Source of the DNA: an uncultured Verrucomicrobia subdivision 3 bacterium
GTDB taxonomy: Bacteria > Verrucomicrobiota > Verrucomicrobiia > Limisphaerales > UBA11358
Direction: 5' to 3'
Length of the DNA stretch: 57,470 nucleotides
NCBI GenBank assembly: GCA_903850425.1
Contig: CAINLR010000007.1
Span: forward strand, 1 to 57,470
The notes under the pieces are model-generated. The model searched no databases. It had not been told where the DNA came from and saw nothing but the letters and a program-made list of their open reading frames with translations. A program made the translations under genes and the position numbers. Every line of letters starts with the position of its first letter. The first letter of the stretch is position 1. This document shows, in pieces, positions 1 to 8,626 of this stretch.

Positions 1-1341
1 CAGGTGTATCAGAAGGTGCTGAACAATGAGCGCGAAGGCGTTTATCTCGGCAAGACCGTGCAGGTCATCCCGCACGTCACCGACGAAATCAAGCGCCGCA
101 TTGACCTGCTCGCCGAGACCAGCAAGGCCGACGTCATCATCACCGAAATCGGCGGCACCACCGGCGACATCGAGGGGTTGCCGTTTGTCGAGGCCATCCG
201 CGAATTTGCGCTGGAAGCCGGCATCGGCAACACCTGCTTCATTCATGTCACCTACGTTCCGTTCATCAAGGCGGCGGGCGAACTAAAGACCAAGCCCACC
301 CAGCAAAGCGTCGCCAAGCTGCGCGAGATCGGCATCACTCCCAACATCATTGCGTGCCGGTGCGAAAAGCCGCTCGACAAGGAATTGCGCCAGAAAATCT
401 CCATGTTCTGCAACGTCCCGCTGGAGGCCGTCATCGAAGTCAAGGACGTGGATCACTCTATTTACGAAATGCCGCTCATGCTCCAGCGCGAGCGCATGGA
501 TGAACTGGTCTGCCGCATCCTGCATCTCACCACGCCGGCGCCGAACATGGTTCACTGGCAGGAGATCATCCGCAAACTCATCGCCCCGCAGCATCGCGTG
601 CGCATTGGCGTGGTCGGCAAATACATCGGCCTGCAGGACGCCTACAAATCGGTTTATGAGGCGACCATTCACGGTGGCGTGGCGAATGATTGCGGCGTGG
701 AAATCGTGCAGGTGGATGCGGAGGAAATTGAAAAATTCGGCGCGGAAAAAATGCTGAAAGGCATCGGCGGCATCCTGGTGCCCGGCGGATTTGGCGAACG
801 CGGAATCGAAGGCAAAATCAAGGCCGCGCAATATGCCCGCGAAAATAAAATCCCCTACCTCGGCCTCTGCCTCGGCATGCAGATCGCGACGATTGAATTT
901 GCCCGCCATGTGCTGAAGCTGGACAAGGCGCACTCCACCGAATTCGACGAAAACACGCCGCACCCGGTCATTGCCTTGCTGGATGCGCAGCGCAAAGTCA
1001 CCAAGAAGGGCGGCACCATGCGCCTGGGCGCGCAGCCGTGCCAGTTGGTCGTCGGCTCGAAAGCTGGCTTGCTCTACGGCTCGTTTGTGATTCACGAACG
1101 CCATCGCCATCGCTACGAGTTCAACAACGCCTACCGCGAAAAATTCGAGAAGGCCGGTTTCTTTTTCAGCGGCACCTCGCCCGACACCAAGCTGGTGGAG
1201 GTCATCGAACTGAAGGATCATCCGTTCTTCATCGCCAGCCAGTTTCATCCGGAATTCCTGAGCAAGCCGCATCAGCCGCATCCGTTGTTTAAAGGCTTCA
1301 TCGCCGCCGCGCACCAGCACATTCATCACAAGCCGTTGTGA
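1..1341 (+). CDS. pyrG: CTP synthase, C-terminal part (cut by window start)
   Basis: CTP synthase makes CTP from UTP, ATP and glutamine, the last step of pyrimidine nucleotide synthesis in the cytoplasm. The frame is open from base 1, so the start lies outside the window. The 446 codons compare with about 535-545 for the family, so roughly 100 N-terminal residues (the P-loop part) are missing. The synthase domain is recognisable from GKTVQVIPHVTDEIK and EIGGTTGDIEGLPF. The class I glutamine amidotransferase domain follows, with the nucleophile cysteine in GLCLGMQ and the His/Glu pair in QFHPEF. The next gene starts 4 bases after the stop. Identity is secure; only the 5' end is unknown. Confidence 0.97.
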   Translation, partial: QVYQKVLNNEREGVYLGKTVQVIPHVTDEIKRRIDLLAETSKADVIITEIGGTTGDIEGLPFVEAIREFALEAGIGNTCFIHVTYVPFIKAAGELKTKPTQQSVAKLREIGITPNIIACRCEKPLDKELRQKISMFCNVPLEAVIEVKDVDHSIYEMPLMLQRERMDELVCRILHLTTPAPNMVHWQEIIRKLIAPQHRVRIGVVGKYIGLQDAYKSVYEATIHGGVANDCGVEIVQVDAEEIEKFGAEKMLKGIGGILVPGGFGERGIEGKIKAAQYARENKIPYLGLCLGMQIATIEFARHVLKLDKAHSTEFDENTPHPVIALLDAQRKVTKKGGTMRLGAQPCQLVVGSKAGLLYGSFVIHERHRHRYEFNNAYREKFEKAGFFFSGTSPDTKLVEVIELKDHPFFIASQFHPEFLSKPHQPHPLFKGFIAAAHQHIHHKPL

Positions 1342-1345
1342 ACTC

Positions 1346-1888
1346 ATGCGGAAATGCCCGATTCAAACCATTGCCCGAAAAGCCGACGAGGCCGGCATTC
1401 CGTTTCTTGTCATCGGAGGCTTTGCCGTGCATGCGCACGGGTATGTGCGAACGACCGATGATCTTGACCTGATTGTTCCCGGCGGTCATCGCGTGCGCTG
1501 GAGTCAACTGCTTGACGGGATGGGCATGGTGGTCAGCAACGACGCGGCAACTTTCCTGCAATTTGACCCAAGGGATGAGGCCGACATGAAAGTGGATTTG
1601 ATGTTTGTTTCGGAAAACGTATTTGAGCAGTTGAATCAATCCGCCGTCATCGCGACGGTTGCTGGCGTTCAAGTAAAAGTTGTTTCGTTGCTCCATTTGA
1701 TTGCCCTGAAATGCCATTCACTCCAACACAGCCGGGCTTTGCGGCGCTTGAAGGATATGGACGATTTGATTCAACTCCTTCTGGTCAACCGTCTCGACTT
1801 GAACGAGCCGGAACTTCGGGCGACAATCCTCAAGCATGGCAGCGCGGAAACCTATGAAAAATTACGAATCGCCTGCGCCAACGAATGA
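1346..1888 (+). CDS. Nucleotidyltransferase-fold protein (AbiEii/MNT-like)
   Basis: A 180-residue protein with a minimal nucleotidyltransferase core: IGGFAVHAHGYVR supplies the Gly-Gly motif and TTDDLDLIV the metal-binding Asp-x-Asp, followed by a third acidic position in KVDLMFV and a helical tail. Such stand-alone domains act as toxins or antitoxins in some two-gene modules (AbiEii, MNT/HEPN), or as uncharacterised proteins. It starts 4 bases after pyrG, so it may ride on the pyrG transcript. Its last codons overlap a small downstream gene, which supports a two-gene unit. Substrate and role cannot be read from the sequence. Confidence 0.75.
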   Translation: MRKCPIQTIARKADEAGIPFLVIGGFAVHAHGYVRTTDDLDLIVPGGHRVRWSQLLDGMGMVVSNDAATFLQFDPRDEADMKVDLMFVSENVFEQLNQSAVIATVAGVQVKVVSLLHLIALKCHSLQHSRALRRLKDMDDLIQLLLVNRLDLNEPELRATILKHGSAETYEKLRIACANE

Positions 1889-2075
1889 CTGCGTCCGGCG
1901 GGACGCGCCCGGCCTGGAATTTCCTGACTGGGGCGGCTTGTTGCCGCACCGTTCCCGCATGACTTTTGATGAGGCCGTGCGGTGGAACGATGAAATGCTG
2001 GCCATGCTTCCCCCCAAAAAAATGCCATCCAAGCTGGAAACGGAACGCCGGTGTTACGCCGAGTTCGTGCTGTGA
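1854..2075 (+). CDS. Small hypothetical protein overlapping the nucleotidyltransferase gene
   Basis: A 73-residue protein starting at the ATG inside the end of the preceding gene (35-bp overlap, different frame). It has a motif-like stretch, EFPDWGGLLPHRSRMT, then a short amphipathic helix (FDEAVRWNDEML) and a basic end. I do not recognise a family. Translationally coupled small partners of nucleotidyltransferase-fold proteins are often antitoxins or specificity factors; that role is inference from gene order only. The alternative start at 1836 would add six residues. Confidence 0.5.
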   Translation: MKNYESPAPTNDCVRRDAPGLEFPDWGGLLPHRSRMTFDEAVRWNDEMLAMLPPKKMPSKLETERRCYAEFVL

Positions 2076-2221
2076 TCCGTGCGGTCAGGCGGACGACCGT
2101 GTTCCTGCCGGCAATGAAACGTCGGCGTCAGGTTGGTATACGGTTGAGAACGTGATTAACTTATGCACATACAGTTTTGGCGCGGACCGGTTCACCAACA
2201 CCATCAGCCAGCACCCAGCCC

Positions 2222-3583
2222 ATGGAACTAAACAACCGCCAATTTCGCTTCCGGCTCGTGCTGGTGCTGGTCAGCCTGCTGGTCTTGAGCATTCTGGCCT
2301 TGCTGCTGCTGCGGCTGGCGTTGACGCGCGATGTCACCCGGCAGTTGGCGATGATTCATGCGGCCGGCCTGCCGACGAATGCCGACGAGGCGGACAAGTT
2401 TTATCCCGCTGTTCCCGACGACGAAAATGCCGCGCTGAAAATGGCGGCGAGTTTCGCGCTGCTGACCAATTACCCGGACCAGCGTTCCAACGAAGTCGCG
2501 GCGATCAAATTTCCGATCCGAACCGCCGCCTTGATGGCCGACGATTTGAAACTCCTGGTCGGTTATTCTGCGCTGAATTCGAACGCCCTCGCCCAGGCAC
2601 GCGCGGCGATCCAATTGCCACGCTGCCGTTATCCGGTGGACCTGGCGCTCGGCCTTGACGCGCTGCTGCCTCATCTGGCCAAGCTCAAGGCTATTGCCCG
2701 CGTGGCGCAGTTCCAAACCTTGCTCGACACCAACGCGGTGGCGTCTTCGGTTTCCACTATGATTGGCATCGCACGCACGCTGGACCAGGAGCCGGTGTTG
2801 ATTTCAAAACTGATCCGGCTGGCCATTTTGAACATGGCCGTGGCGGCGTTGGAACGCCGCTTAAACACGGCGGCTTTGAGTGACCACGATATGGATTTGT
2901 TGAGTCGGTCGCTGATGGAAGCTGCCAAGACCAATCAAATAGCCAATGGCCTGGCGGGCGAGCGCGCGATGTTTTTTCCGTTGTTCCGCATGAACCTGGC
3001 CCAGATGGGACGGCTCGCGAAAACCAGCGGCGATGACAACCCCGAGCCATCAGCGCCGCCCTTGTCCGGTTCCCTGTCGCAGTTCTTCAAGGTGACCGGT
3101 TTCTTCGAGCGCGACTTGCGGTTCTATCTGCACGCCATGGAAACAAACATCTCGCTCGCCGCAACCTATCCCAAGAACGTTCCGCACATCACGGACGTGG
3201 AGGCGCAGATTTTCCGAACCTGCAAGAACCGCTATTACATTCTGTCGGGCATGCTCCTGCCCGCACTGGAAACCGCCATCATCAAGGAGGCAAATAGTTT
3301 GGCGCAGGTTCGCGCTGCCCAGACCGCGCTGTCGGTCGAACGCTTCCGATTACAACACGGGACGCTGCCGAACAAGCTCGATGAACTAGTTCCGCAGTTT
3401 CTTTCGGCCGTCCCGCCAGATCCATTTGACGGCCAGCCGTTACGTTATCGTCGTTTGGAAAAAGGCTTTGTGATCTACAGCATCGGCAGTGATGGCGAGG
3501 ACAACGGCGGGCGCGAACGTCCGGCGGCTGCCAAGTCCACCGACAAAACGCCTTTCGACATCACCTTCACCATCGAGCGCTGA
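2222..3583 (+). CDS. Membrane-anchored hypothetical protein
   Basis: A 453-residue protein with one N-terminal membrane segment (about residues 8-32, rich in Leu/Val) after a short basic stretch, then a long soluble region probably on the outer face. The middle is helical. The last 80 residues (QTALSVERFRLQHGTLP, DPFDGQPLRY, GFVIYSIGSDGEDNGG) match the style of the periplasmic C-terminal module common in planctomycete/verrucomicrobial secreted proteins, where a PPDPFDG-x-L-Y signature precedes YSxGxDGxDNGG. I start it at ATG 2222, directly before the membrane helix; the frame also has a start at 2177. It ends 14 bases before folC. Function unknown. Confidence 0.75.
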   Translation: MELNNRQFRFRLVLVLVSLLVLSILALLLLRLALTRDVTRQLAMIHAAGLPTNADEADKFYPAVPDDENAALKMAASFALLTNYPDQRSNEVAAIKFPIRTAALMADDLKLLVGYSALNSNALAQARAAIQLPRCRYPVDLALGLDALLPHLAKLKAIARVAQFQTLLDTNAVASSVSTMIGIARTLDQEPVLISKLIRLAILNMAVAALERRLNTAALSDHDMDLLSRSLMEAAKTNQIANGLAGERAMFFPLFRMNLAQMGRLAKTSGDDNPEPSAPPLSGSLSQFFKVTGFFERDLRFYLHAMETNISLAATYPKNVPHITDVEAQIFRTCKNRYYILSGMLLPALETAIIKEANSLAQVRAAQTALSVERFRLQHGTLPNKLDELVPQFLSAVPPDPFDGQPLRYRRLEKGFVIYSIGSDGEDNGGRERPAAAKSTDKTPFDITFTIER

Positions 3584-3597
3584 CTGCAAATTCCTCA

Positions 3598-4878
3598 GTG
3601 AACTATCCCGAAGCCATCCAGTTCCTTTACGGTCTCCAGCTTTTCGGCACGCATTTCGGCCTGGAGCGTGCGCAACGGCTGGCGGAACTCGTCGGCAATC
3701 CGCAGGACAAACTCCGCTTCATCCACGTCGCCGGCACCAATGGCAAAGGCTCCACCTGCGCGATGTTGGAAAGCATTTATCGCGCGGCTGGCTTGCGCGT
3801 CGGTTTGTTCACCTCGCCGCACCTCGTTTCGTTTCGCGAACGAATTCAGGTCAACCGGCAGTTGATTCCAGAAGCGGACCTCGTCCGGTTGGTGGCGGAA
3901 ACTCAGCCGCTACTGGCCGGATTTCCAGCGGCGGATCATCCCACCATGTTCGAGGTGGTCGCCGTGCTGGCGCTGAAATATTTCGCCGAACAAAAGTGCG
4001 ACTTGGTGATTTGGGAAACCGGCCTCGGCGGACGGCTGGACGCGACCAACATCGTCACGCCGCTGGCCAGTGTCATCACCAACATCGCTTTTGACCATCA
4101 GCAATGGCTGGGAGACACGCTGGCTCAAATCGCGGCGGAGAAGGCGGGCATCATCAAGCCCGGCGTGCCCGTGGTCACGGCGACTGTGGCCCCGGAAGCA
4201 CTGGGCGTGATTGAGCAGAAATCCCGCGAATACAGCGCAGCGCTGACGCAGGTTCAAACCCATCATGCCTTACGCCTCACGCATCATCCCTCGCTGCTGG
4301 GCGACCATCAAAAGCTGAATGCCGCCCTGGCGCTGGCGACGATTGAAGTGCTGCAGCCGAAAATCCCGGTCAGCGCCGAAAACATCCGTGCCGGACTGAC
4401 CGGCGTCAACTGGCCGGGACGACTCCAACTGGTTCAAACTCCAAGCGGCCAGAAGATTCTGCTCGATGGCGCGCACAACGTGGCCGGCGCGGAAACGCTG
4501 TGCGCGACGCTGAAGAAAAATTTTGCGGGCACCAGACCGGCGATCCTCTTTGGCGCGTTGGCGGACAAGAACTGGCTGGACATCTGCCGGACGCTGGCCC
4601 CGCTGGCGGGCAAAATATTCACCCTGCCGGTCGCCAGCGCACGCACCGCCGACGCGCAGGAACTGGCCGCGGTGTTTCGTTCCGCCCGTCCGTCAGCGGC
4701 GGTCACGGCCTGTGAAAATCTGGCGGCTGCGTTAAACGCCAGCAAAGACGAGCCTTTTGTCGTCATCACCGGCTCGCTCTATCTCGTCGGCGAGGCGCTG
4801 GAGCGGCTGGGGCTGGCCCCGACGGACGGCGGCGAACGCGGTTTGAACGAGTGGCACGCCGCTCCGATCCGGGGATAA
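3598..4878 (+). CDS. folC: Bifunctional folylpolyglutamate synthase/dihydrofolate synthase
   Basis: A Mur-ligase-family enzyme that adds glutamate to dihydropteroate and to folates in the cytoplasm. The 426-residue length is normal. It has the ATP-binding loop AGTNGKGS near residue 44, the SPHL element that follows, the central ligase motif WETGLGGRLDATN, the TNIAFDHQQWLG metal/ATP element and the C-terminal LLDGAHN motif. The start is GTG at 3598, 14 bases after the preceding stop; the protein begins at the expected place for the family (MNYPEAIQFLYGL). Confidence 0.95.
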   Translation: MNYPEAIQFLYGLQLFGTHFGLERAQRLAELVGNPQDKLRFIHVAGTNGKGSTCAMLESIYRAAGLRVGLFTSPHLVSFRERIQVNRQLIPEADLVRLVAETQPLLAGFPAADHPTMFEVVAVLALKYFAEQKCDLVIWETGLGGRLDATNIVTPLASVITNIAFDHQQWLGDTLAQIAAEKAGIIKPGVPVVTATVAPEALGVIEQKSREYSAALTQVQTHHALRLTHHPSLLGDHQKLNAALALATIEVLQPKIPVSAENIRAGLTGVNWPGRLQLVQTPSGQKILLDGAHNVAGAETLCATLKKNFAGTRPAILFGALADKNWLDICRTLAPLAGKIFTLPVASARTADAQELAAVFRSARPSAAVTACENLAAALNASKDEPFVVITGSLYLVGEALERLGLAPTDGGERGLNEWHAAPIRG

Positions 4879-4936
4879 GCAGCCGGCAAGTAAAGGCGAA
4901 GGGTGGCTAATAACTTTCCCGGCGCGCTCCGGCCCG

Positions 4937-4965
4937 TTGACGCTAGGGTGATTCATAATTACTAT
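4937..4965 (+). promoter_or_regulatory. Sigma-70-type promoter of the sdh operon
   Basis: TTGACG (4937-4942) and TACTAT (4960-4965) are separated by exactly 17 bases, 5/6 and 4/6 matches to consensus. Transcription would begin near 4972, only about 5 bases before the sdhC ATG at 4977, so the message would be almost leaderless. No Shine-Dalgarno sequence is visible, which fits. Confidence 0.55.
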
Positions 4966-4976
4966 TCTCCCTCGTT

Positions 4977-5837
4977 ATGGATTACGCTGACACTCTGCCG
5001 AAGCAACGCTCGTTCGGCCAAACGACCCGTCCCGATGCCTGGTGGTTGCAACCGCTGGTCGTCTTTCTCGGATTCTCCGCTTTCATCATCTACTCGACCT
5101 GGGCGGCCTTCCAAGGCGTGGGTGACATGCAGACCGGCGTGCCGAGCTATTGGTTTGGCGGCGAGCATGGTGAACACGGTGGTGCGAACTATCTCTCCCC
5201 GTTTTACTCGCCGGAATTTTGGGGCGTTTCGCCCCACGCCATTTTGGGCGCAACGCTGCCGGGGTGGTTCCCCAAGTGGGCGCCCTTCTCGCCCGCGTTC
5301 TTGATTCTGTGGATTCCGGCCGGGTTCCGGTTTACCTGCTATTATTATCGTGGTGCTTATTACAAGGCGTTCTGGGCCGACCCGATCAACTGCGCCGTGG
5401 GCGAGCCGCGCAAAAAATTTCTGGGCGAACTTTCCTTCCCGCTGATCATTCAAAATGTTCACCGCTACTTTTTCTACCTCGCCTTCCTGTTTATCATCCT
5501 CCTCTCCTACGATGCGTGGCTGGGAATGTGGTTCACCGACAAGGCTGGCAAGGGACATTTCGGCATCGGCGTCGGCACGATCGTTCTGATCTTGAACGCC
5601 GTGTTCCTCGCGATGTATACGTTCGGCTGCCATTCGCTTCGGCATCTGGTTGGCGGATTTCTGGATTCCAAATCCAAAGCGCCGACCTGCGCGAAGGCCT
5701 ACAGTTGCGTCAGTTGCCTGAACATCCGCCACATGATGTGGGCGTGGATCAGTTTGTTCTGGGTGGGTTTCACCGATGTCTATGTCCGCCTGTGCGCGAC
5801 CGGGCATCTCACCGACTTTGTGTTCTTCAAACTCTAA
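4977..5837 (+). CDS. sdhC: Succinate dehydrogenase membrane anchor, Sdh1 type
   Basis: A 286-residue polytopic membrane protein with five or six hydrophobic segments, first gene of sdhCAB. It is unlike the short SdhC/SdhD pair of proteobacteria. Size, gene order and architecture match the single-anchor Sdh1 type of mycobacteria and related lineages. Conserved His candidates for heme or quinone sites include H162 and H219. Cys/His clusters sit at C218/H219/H223 and C238/C244/C247/H252, next to the last membrane helices. In mycobacterial Sdh1 a membrane-embedded Rieske-type FeS cluster has been reported; the equivalent role here is inference. Followed 20 bases later by sdhA. Confidence 0.85.
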   Translation: MDYADTLPKQRSFGQTTRPDAWWLQPLVVFLGFSAFIIYSTWAAFQGVGDMQTGVPSYWFGGEHGEHGGANYLSPFYSPEFWGVSPHAILGATLPGWFPKWAPFSPAFLILWIPAGFRFTCYYYRGAYYKAFWADPINCAVGEPRKKFLGELSFPLIIQNVHRYFFYLAFLFIILLSYDAWLGMWFTDKAGKGHFGIGVGTIVLILNAVFLAMYTFGCHSLRHLVGGFLDSKSKAPTCAKAYSCVSCLNIRHMMWAWISLFWVGFTDVYVRLCATGHLTDFVFFKL

Positions 5838-5857
5838 CCTCCGAACCGAATTTTTTT

Positions 5858-7681
5858 GTGGCTACCAATTACGAAACTCACGAATACGACGTGCTGGTGA
5901 TCGGCGCGGGCGGCGCCGGCTTGCGCGCAGCGATTGAAGCGTCGGCAGCTGGCGTCAAAGTCGGCCTGATCTGCAAATCACTGCTCGGCAAGGCTCACAC
6001 GGTCATGGCCGAGGGCGGCATGGCGGCGGCGATGGGCAATGTGGACGACCGCGACAATTGGAAAGTTCACTTCGCTGACACGATGCGCGGTGGTCAATAC
6101 GTCAACAACTGGCGCATGGCCGAATTACACGCCAAGGAAGCGCCGGCGCGCGTTCACGAACTCGAAGCGTGGGGCGCGGTGTTTGACCGCACGAAGGAAG
6201 GGAAAATTTCGCAGCGCAATTTCGGTGGTCATCGTTATCCCCGCCTCGCCCACGTCGGCGACCGCACGGGCCTCGAACTGATCCGCACGTTGCAAGATCA
6301 CGGCATCCATCAGGGCATCACGGTTCACATGGAATACACCATTGTGTCGCTGCTCAAAGACGGCGACCGCGTGGTGGGCGCGTTTGGCTATGACCGCGAG
6401 CGCGGACGTTTCCGTGTTTTCAAAGCGAAGGCCGTGGTCGTTTGCACCGGCGGTTTAGGCCGCGCGTATGCCGTGACCAGCAATTCTTGGGAAGGCACCG
6501 GCGACGGCGTTTCCCTCGCGTATCACGCGGGCGCGGAGCTGCTCGACATGGAATTCATCCAGTTCCATCCGACCGGCATGATTTGGCCGCCGAGCGTGAA
6601 GGGCATTTTGGTCACGGAAAGCGTGCGCGGCGAAGGCGGCGTGTTGCGCAACAAGGACGGCAAGCGCTTCATGTATGATGACGTGCCGGAGAATTACCGG
6701 TCGCAGACTTCGACCGATCCGGAAGAAGGCTGGCGTTACACGCAGAACGACAAGAACGCGAAACGTCCGCCGGAGTTGTTGACGCGCGATCACGTCGCCC
6801 GCTGCATCAATCGCGAAGTGAAGGCCGGACGCGGCAGCCCGCACGGCGGCGTGTTTCTCGATATTTCCTGGATCAAGGAAAAGATTCCGAACTCCGCCGA
6901 GCACATCAAACGGAAGCTGCCTTCGATGTATCACCAGTTCATGCAGCTCGCGAATCTCGACATCACGAAGGAACCGATGGAAATCGGCCCGACCACGCAT
7001 TACGCAATGGGCGGTGTCCGCGTGAACGGCGACACGCAGGCGACGAATGTCCCCGGCCTGTTCGCAGCGGGCGAGTGCGCCGCCGGCTTGCATGGGGCGA
7101 ACCGGCTCGGTGGGAATTCGCTGTCTGACTTGATCGTTTTCGGCAAGCGCGCGGGCGAATACGCCGCGAAGTTCGCGAAGGAAAATGCTTCTGGCGCGAT
7201 CAACGACGCGCAAGTCGAAGCCGCTTACAAGGAAGCCGTCGAACCGTTCGAGCGTCCTGCTGGCGGCGGCACCGAAGGACCGTATCAGGTGCAATACGAT
7301 TTGCAAAACATGATGCAGACCAATGTCGGCATCGTGCGCCTCCAGAACGAAATGGAGTTTGCCCTCGCCGGCATCGAGAAGCTCAAGGCGCGGGCGGCGA
7401 AAGTCGCCGTGCAGGGACACCTCGAATACAACCCCGGCTGGCACACGGCCATTGATCTCAAGCATCTGCTTACGATTTCCGAGGCGATCACGCTGTGCGC
7501 GCTGGAACGCAAGGAAAGCCGCGGCGGACATTTCCGCGAGGATTTCCCGGACAAGAGTCCTGAAGCGGCGAAATACAACAACGTCGTTTCCAAGGCGGCG
7601 GACGGCTCCATGAAATTGCGGCGCGAAACGATTCCGCCCATGCCGGAAGCATTGAAACAAGTCATCGAGGAGATGAAATGA
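5858..7681 (+). CDS. sdhA: Succinate dehydrogenase flavoprotein subunit
   Basis: A 607-residue FAD-containing catalytic subunit, oxidising succinate to fumarate on the inner face of the membrane. The FAD-binding Rossmann start is VLVIGAGGAGLRAA; the covalent flavin site region is KAHTVMAEGGMAAAM; substrate motifs include FIQFHPTGM, the RLAHVGDRTG stretch and THYAMGGVRVN; the C-terminal FAD loop is GANRLGGNSLSD. I take GTG 5858 as the start because family homology begins there. The same frame is open upstream to 5219, but that part overlaps sdhC and is not SdhA-like. The stop overlaps the sdhB start by 4 bases (ATGA). Confidence 0.95.
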   Translation: MATNYETHEYDVLVIGAGGAGLRAAIEASAAGVKVGLICKSLLGKAHTVMAEGGMAAAMGNVDDRDNWKVHFADTMRGGQYVNNWRMAELHAKEAPARVHELEAWGAVFDRTKEGKISQRNFGGHRYPRLAHVGDRTGLELIRTLQDHGIHQGITVHMEYTIVSLLKDGDRVVGAFGYDRERGRFRVFKAKAVVVCTGGLGRAYAVTSNSWEGTGDGVSLAYHAGAELLDMEFIQFHPTGMIWPPSVKGILVTESVRGEGGVLRNKDGKRFMYDDVPENYRSQTSTDPEEGWRYTQNDKNAKRPPELLTRDHVARCINREVKAGRGSPHGGVFLDISWIKEKIPNSAEHIKRKLPSMYHQFMQLANLDITKEPMEIGPTTHYAMGGVRVNGDTQATNVPGLFAAGECAAGLHGANRLGGNSLSDLIVFGKRAGEYAAKFAKENASGAINDAQVEAAYKEAVEPFERPAGGGTEGPYQVQYDLQNMMQTNVGIVRLQNEMEFALAGIEKLKARAAKVAVQGHLEYNPGWHTAIDLKHLLTISEAITLCALERKESRGGHFREDFPDKSPEAAKYNNVVSKAADGSMKLRRETIPPMPEALKQVIEEMK

Positions 7682-8427
7682 ACAAAACCGTTACTTTTAG
7701 AATCTGGCGCGGCGACGCGAACGGCGGCAAGTTCGTGGATTATACCACGGAGATCACCGAAGGCCTCGTCGTCCTCGATGTCGTCCACAAAATTCAGGCG
7801 CAGCAGGCCAACGACCTTGCCGTGCGCTGGAATTGCAAGGCCGGCAAGTGCGGTTCCTGCTCCGCCGAAGTCAACGGCATGCCCAAGCTCATGTGCATGA
7901 CGCGCATGGACACGCTCGACATCACCAAGCCCATCACCATTGAGCCGATGCGTGCGTTTCCCAGCATTCGCGATCTGGCGACCGACGTGTCGTGGAACTT
8001 CCGCGTCAAAACCAAGATCAAGAAATTCAATCCGCGCAAGCCTGACTGCGAAGATGGCACCTGGCGCATGCAGCAGGAAGACGTGGATCGCGTGCAGGAA
8101 TTCCGCAAGTGCATCGAGTGCTTTTTGTGCCAGGACGTCTGCCACGTTTTGCGCGACCATCACAAGCACGACGAATTCATCGGCCCGCGCTTCCTGGTTT
8201 ACACCGCCGCGCTGGAAATGCACCCGCTCGACACCGAAGACCGTCTGGCGGAATTGAAGCAGTCGCAAGGCATCGGTTATTGCAACATCACCAAGTGCTG
8301 CACCAAGGTTTGCCCCGAACACATCACAATTACTGACAACGCCATTATTCCGCTGAAGGAACGCGTGGTGGATGAGTTCTACGATCCCTTCGCGTGGGTC
8401 TGGAAAAAGCTTCGGCCCAAAGGTTGA
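7678..8427 (+). CDS. sdhB: Succinate dehydrogenase iron-sulfur subunit
   Basis: A 249-residue electron-transfer subunit linking SdhA to the membrane anchor. The N-terminal ferredoxin-like domain has cysteines for the [2Fe-2S] centre in WNCKAGKCGSCSAEV and the following MCM. The C-terminal domain carries CIECFLCQDVCH and CNITKCCTKVCPEH for the [4Fe-4S] and [3Fe-4S] centres. Length equals that of the mycobacterial Sdh1 SdhB. Last gene of the operon; a strong intrinsic terminator follows 18 bases after the stop. Confidence 0.95.
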   Translation: MNKTVTFRIWRGDANGGKFVDYTTEITEGLVVLDVVHKIQAQQANDLAVRWNCKAGKCGSCSAEVNGMPKLMCMTRMDTLDITKPITIEPMRAFPSIRDLATDVSWNFRVKTKIKKFNPRKPDCEDGTWRMQQEDVDRVQEFRKCIECFLCQDVCHVLRDHHKHDEFIGPRFLVYTAALEMHPLDTEDRLAELKQSQGIGYCNITKCCTKVCPEHITITDNAIIPLKERVVDEFYDPFAWVWKKLRPKG

Positions 8428-8444
8428 GCTGGAATTTGAAACTG

Positions 8445-8477
8445 CAAACCCACGGATCTTCCGTGGGTTTGTTTTTT
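8445..8477 (+). terminator. Rho-independent terminator of the sdh operon
   Basis: A perfect 11-bp stem (CAAACCCACGG / CCGTGGGTTTG), a 5-base loop ATCTT and six T residues directly after the stem. Confidence 0.92.
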
Positions 8478-8626
8478 GTTTGCTGCGACTTGAATGAAGC
8501 GACACCCAGCCGGCCCGCGTCAGTTTTGGTGAACCTACGCGTGCAATTTTATCAAATAAATTTGCAGAACTCGCACGTCTCGTTGTCATAAAAAATTGCT
8601 AGAGTGTCCGCATTCAACCAACTTTT

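Noticed and set aside
283-1347. Minus-strand frame of 354 codons opposite pyrG
   Set aside because: Shadow of a highly conserved enzyme gene.
5219-5857. Upstream extension of the sdhA frame to 820 residues
   Set aside because: Overlaps sdhC in another frame and has no SdhA similarity; GTG 5858 gives the normal N-terminus.
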